A DNA stretch of 24,257 bases from Deinococcus malanensis. GTDB taxonomy: Bacteria > Deinococcota > Deinococci > Deinococcales > Deinococcaceae. A model generated the notes under the pieces. The model was not told the origin of the DNA and did not search any database. It saw nothing but the letters and a program-made list of their open reading frames with translations. Below, piece after piece: positions 22,516 to 24,257 of this stretch. Position 1 is the stretch's first letter; every line of letters begins with the position of its first letter. The position numbers and the translations under genes are program-made. Location of the stretch: positions 1-24,257 of the forward strand of contig NZ_BMPP01000029.1 in the NCBI RefSeq assembly GCF_014647655.1, in the 5' to 3' direction.

Positions 22516-22789
22516 CGCCCCACTCTATGGGTTCGCCATCATCCAGGAAGCCAAAGGTCGCAGCGCAGGGTTCTTCGACTTCAAAGAAGGCAGCCTCTAT
22601 CCCGCCCTCCACCGCATGGAACAAGACGGTCTCCTCGCAGCGCAGTACGGCGAAACCGGCCGGAACGGCAAGCCTCGTAAGTACTACGCCATCACCGACA
22701 AGGGCCGCCTCACCCTCAGCAACAAACGGAAAGAGTTTGAGTCTTTCACCAAAGCCGTTCACCGCCTGACCGGAAGTGAAGCGCAGTGA
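22516..22789 (+). pseudogene. PadR-family regulator lacking its N-terminus
   Basis: From about 22520 the third frame reads P-L-Y-G-F-A-I-I-Q-E-A-K-G-R-S, then F-D-F-K-E-G-S-L-Y-P-A-L-H-R-M-E-Q-D-G-L, N-G-K-P-R-K-Y-Y-A-I-T-D-K-G-R, the core and wing of the PadR winged helix. The usual first helix before the G-x-P-x-Y-G-Y segment is missing, and no start codon opens this frame (stop at 22424, no ATG, GTG or TTG until well inside). It joins the TubC_N fragment at about 22515. Its stop overlaps the GTG of the next gene, the normal PadR plus permease-prefix pairing. Confidence 0.8.
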
Positions 22790-23928
22790 CCACGGTCAGC
22801 CGCACTTCACCTGCTGTTGAACGATACCTCCACCACGCGACGATGGGTCTGCCGCCGAGCAAACGCACCGAAGTCCGGGACGAGCTTGAAGAGCATCTCT
22901 TCTGCCGCGTCGAGCAGCTGGAGTGGCAAGGTGCGACTCCTGAACACGCCCTTCATCAGGCGCTCTCGGAACTCGGGTCACCGGTCCGAGTCAGCGCCGC
23001 TCTCAATGGGGTCTACAACATGCCAAAAATGATTCTTCTGGTGGGCACCGCAGCCCTTGCGATCAGTGCTGCCCTGTATGCCTTGGCTGGAGGCGCTGAG
23101 CCCATGGCCATCCCGCTCACCACTTCAGGCGTCGTCAGCCCCAACTGCGTTCGCGGTGTGGTCCCACCTGCTGACACCATCCATGTGATCAGTCAGAGCA
23201 AACGAGATGAAGTCACCTGCTACGTCAAGAAGAATCAGTCAGCACCCTGGGCTCATTCAGCGAACCCACTGATCTCAGGCAGCGCACTCGAACAGCTGGC
23301 CAAAGATCTGGGTGGTGAGGGTCATGTTAGTACTGAGGGCTTTTTTATTATGACTGTGTCCCAGCGCCAGGTCCTCGAGTGGCGAGCGGACGGTTGGAAA
23401 AATGGAGAACGTTACTTCTCGCCCGGTCTGGTGGTCATGATGCTCAAGAGTGCCGACCAGAATGTCACGCTCAACGGGTACAAGGCCGTTGTCGCACGCA
23501 CGAGCAAAGGGGCTTACTCGCTGGCGACCAATGATGGGAGTGCTCTCGGGCCTGCGTTGTACGACGAACTTGTCGGACCGGCCATCGCTCAAATAAGGCC
23601 TGAACGTCGACAGCAATGGAGCATGAATCGGAACAGAGTCCATACGCACCGGCTCACAACTGGTCTGCCCGAAGGGGAGGTCGTGATGCTCTTGACCCGT
23701 ACGAAAGGGGTGTACACCGGCGACATTGCACCTGTTCTAGCCAATGGCACCCTGCAGATACGCTCGTCCTCCCCCCGCCTGAGGTTCACGAGCACTGCCG
23801 CTGGCCTGGGGATGGCGCCACAGAACAATCGATCTGCGGCCCTTCTGGTGCGCCTGTCTGGCGTCCCTCTCGGCAATCTGAAATCTGGCGTCTTTGTTCC
23901 CAACCAGCCGGTGTCCGACCGGCCATAG
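22786..23928 (+). CDS. Permease-prefix (HAAS-like) membrane-anchored protein, 380 aa
   Basis: The N-terminal 75 residues are a helical permease-prefix or HAAS-like domain (V-E-R-Y-L-H-H-A-T-M-G-L; V-R-D-E-L-E-E-H-L; A-L-H-Q-A-L-S-E-L-G), a unit that normally pairs with a PadR regulator encoded just upstream. A single membrane helix follows (M-I-L-L-V-G-T-A-A-L-A-I-S-A-A-L, about 82-101). The remaining 280 residues are probably outside the membrane and match no family I recognise. Start is GTG 22786, overlapping the PadR stop (GTGA). With its PadR partner beheaded, its control is probably changed. Confidence 0.75.
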   Translation: MTTVSRTSPAVERYLHHATMGLPPSKRTEVRDELEEHLFCRVEQLEWQGATPEHALHQALSELGSPVRVSAALNGVYNMPKMILLVGTAALAISAALYALAGGAEPMAIPLTTSGVVSPNCVRGVVPPADTIHVISQSKRDEVTCYVKKNQSAPWAHSANPLISGSALEQLAKDLGGEGHVSTEGFFIMTVSQRQVLEWRADGWKNGERYFSPGLVVMMLKSADQNVTLNGYKAVVARTSKGAYSLATNDGSALGPALYDELVGPAIAQIRPERRQQWSMNRNRVHTHRLTTGLPEGEVVMLLTRTKGVYTGDIAPVLANGTLQIRSSSPRLRFTSTAAGLGMAPQNNRSAALLVRLSGVPLGNLKSGVFVPNQPVSDRP

Positions 23929-23978
23929 TGAAACGGTTGAGTGAGCCTGTGTGAGTACCAGGGGATATTCAGGAAATC

Positions 23979-24000
23979 AAGGCGGCCTTCGGGTCGCCTT
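23979..24000 (+). terminator. Terminator hairpin with TTCG loop
   Basis: AAGGCGGCC (23979-23987), loop TTCG, GGTCGCCTT (23992-24000): a nine-pair stem with one G-U pair and the very stable UUCG tetraloop, followed by CTTCTTCGTT. It ends the permease-prefix gene's transcript about 50 bases after its stop. Confidence 0.75.
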
Positions 24001-24149
24001 CTTCGTTGCAGAGAGAGCCTTACACGGCATTTTTTGGCAGTGAAAAAAGAAGGGGCAGACGACTTCAGCCGAAACGCTTACAGGGAAGCGCACATTGACG
24101 GACGTGAGCTCAATGACAACACCCATACGCTGAGGCATGCACCTGCCAC

Positions 24150-24257
24150 GTTGTCTGGGGTTGCACCAGTTGTGCGTAGACGGAGTTAAGAACTCCGAGA
24201 ATAACGACAACGAGGTGCGACATGGGACAACGAAAGACGTATTCAGCCGAGTTCAAA
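24150..24257 (+). mobile_element. Left part of an IS3-type insertion sequence (cut by window end)
   Basis: The transposase start at 24222 implies an element beginning shortly before. The left inverted repeat should lie near 24150-24175 (around TGTCTGGGGTTGCACC), but it cannot be fixed without the right end. A small hairpin GGAGTT AAG AACTCC stands at 24182-24196. Confidence 0.4.
24222..24257 (+). CDS. IS3-family transposase OrfA, N-terminal 12 residues
   Basis: M-G-Q-R-K-T-Y-S-A-E-F-K is the standard start of IS3/IS911-type OrfA (HTH_Tnp_1: R-x-Y-S-x-E-F-K). GAGG lies at 24212-24215, seven bases before the ATG. The gene runs off the window end. Confidence 0.75.
   Translation, partial: MGQRKTYSAEFK

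Noticed and set aside
22516..22769. S/T/K/P-rich C-terminal tail of the frame starting at 22344, at first taken for a disordered linker
   Set aside because: It is the PadR gene read out of phase; the PadR frame gives a clear winged-helix sequence.
1..24257. tRNA, rRNA or riboswitch
   Set aside because: No cloverleaf, rRNA segment or recognisable riboswitch core was seen by eye; a covariance-model scan would be needed to exclude small RNAs.

Overview
The window looks like part of a large plasmid (megaplasmid) from a Deinococcus-type bacterium. Four things suggest this: a GC-rich sequence; a ParA with the N-H-A-G-G-A-G-K-T motif that I associate with Deinococcus plasmids; a plasmid RepA initiator with an iteron field; and several genes with a -10 box (TANNNT) only 5-6 bases before the start codon, the layout of the leaderless mRNAs that are abundant in Deinococcus. 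The assignment rests on gene content and motifs, not on any database search.

Layout. 1-1400: a hypothetical gene ending in a long hairpin, a decayed transposase and a stop-interrupted frame. 1371-3125: partition module, parA and parB overlapping by ATGA and flanked by two copies of an 18-bp palindrome (probable parS), with a terminator-like hairpin touching the second. 3126-4930: one small hypothetical gene, a frameshifted gene relic, an IS5-type transposase relic and otherwise nothing recognisable. 4935-7083: repA on the minus strand, an AT-rich stretch and 13 copies of an iteron (consensus TGACCGAGATGTCCGAAC), i.e. the replication origin. 7084-10500: accessory, eroded DNA with a flavodoxin-fold oxidoreductase, a secreted hypothetical protein, a C-terminal relic of an alpha/beta hydrolase whose full-length paralogue lies 11 kb away, and a ribbon-helix-helix-like relic.

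10513-17937 is the most interesting block: a tight plus-strand run of a ROK-family repressor with its own candidate operator, an argininosuccinate-lyase-superfamily enzyme, a CUT1-type ABC importer (binding protein plus two permeases, no ATPase), a PIG-L/LmbE zinc deacetylase and a PfkB-type sugar kinase. Most neighbours overlap or nearly touch. This is best read as a regulated uptake-and-breakdown pathway for a sugar-containing conjugate: import, deacetylation, C-N (or C-O) elimination by the lyase, and phosphorylation. The substrate is unknown, and I do not recognise this combination as a described system.

17938-24257: a LuxR/MalT-like AAA ATPase pseudogene with two internal stops, an MHYT-domain sensor histidine kinase whose candidate promoter sits in the pseudogene's tail, a convergent alpha/beta hydrolase, a C-terminal piece of a possible AAA/primase-type protein coupled to a TubC_N-like fragment, which is joined to a headless PadR regulator, then a membrane-anchored permease-prefix (HAAS-like) protein, a UUCG-loop terminator and the start of an IS3-type transposase. 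The many relics mark this part as a region of repeated insertion and deletion.
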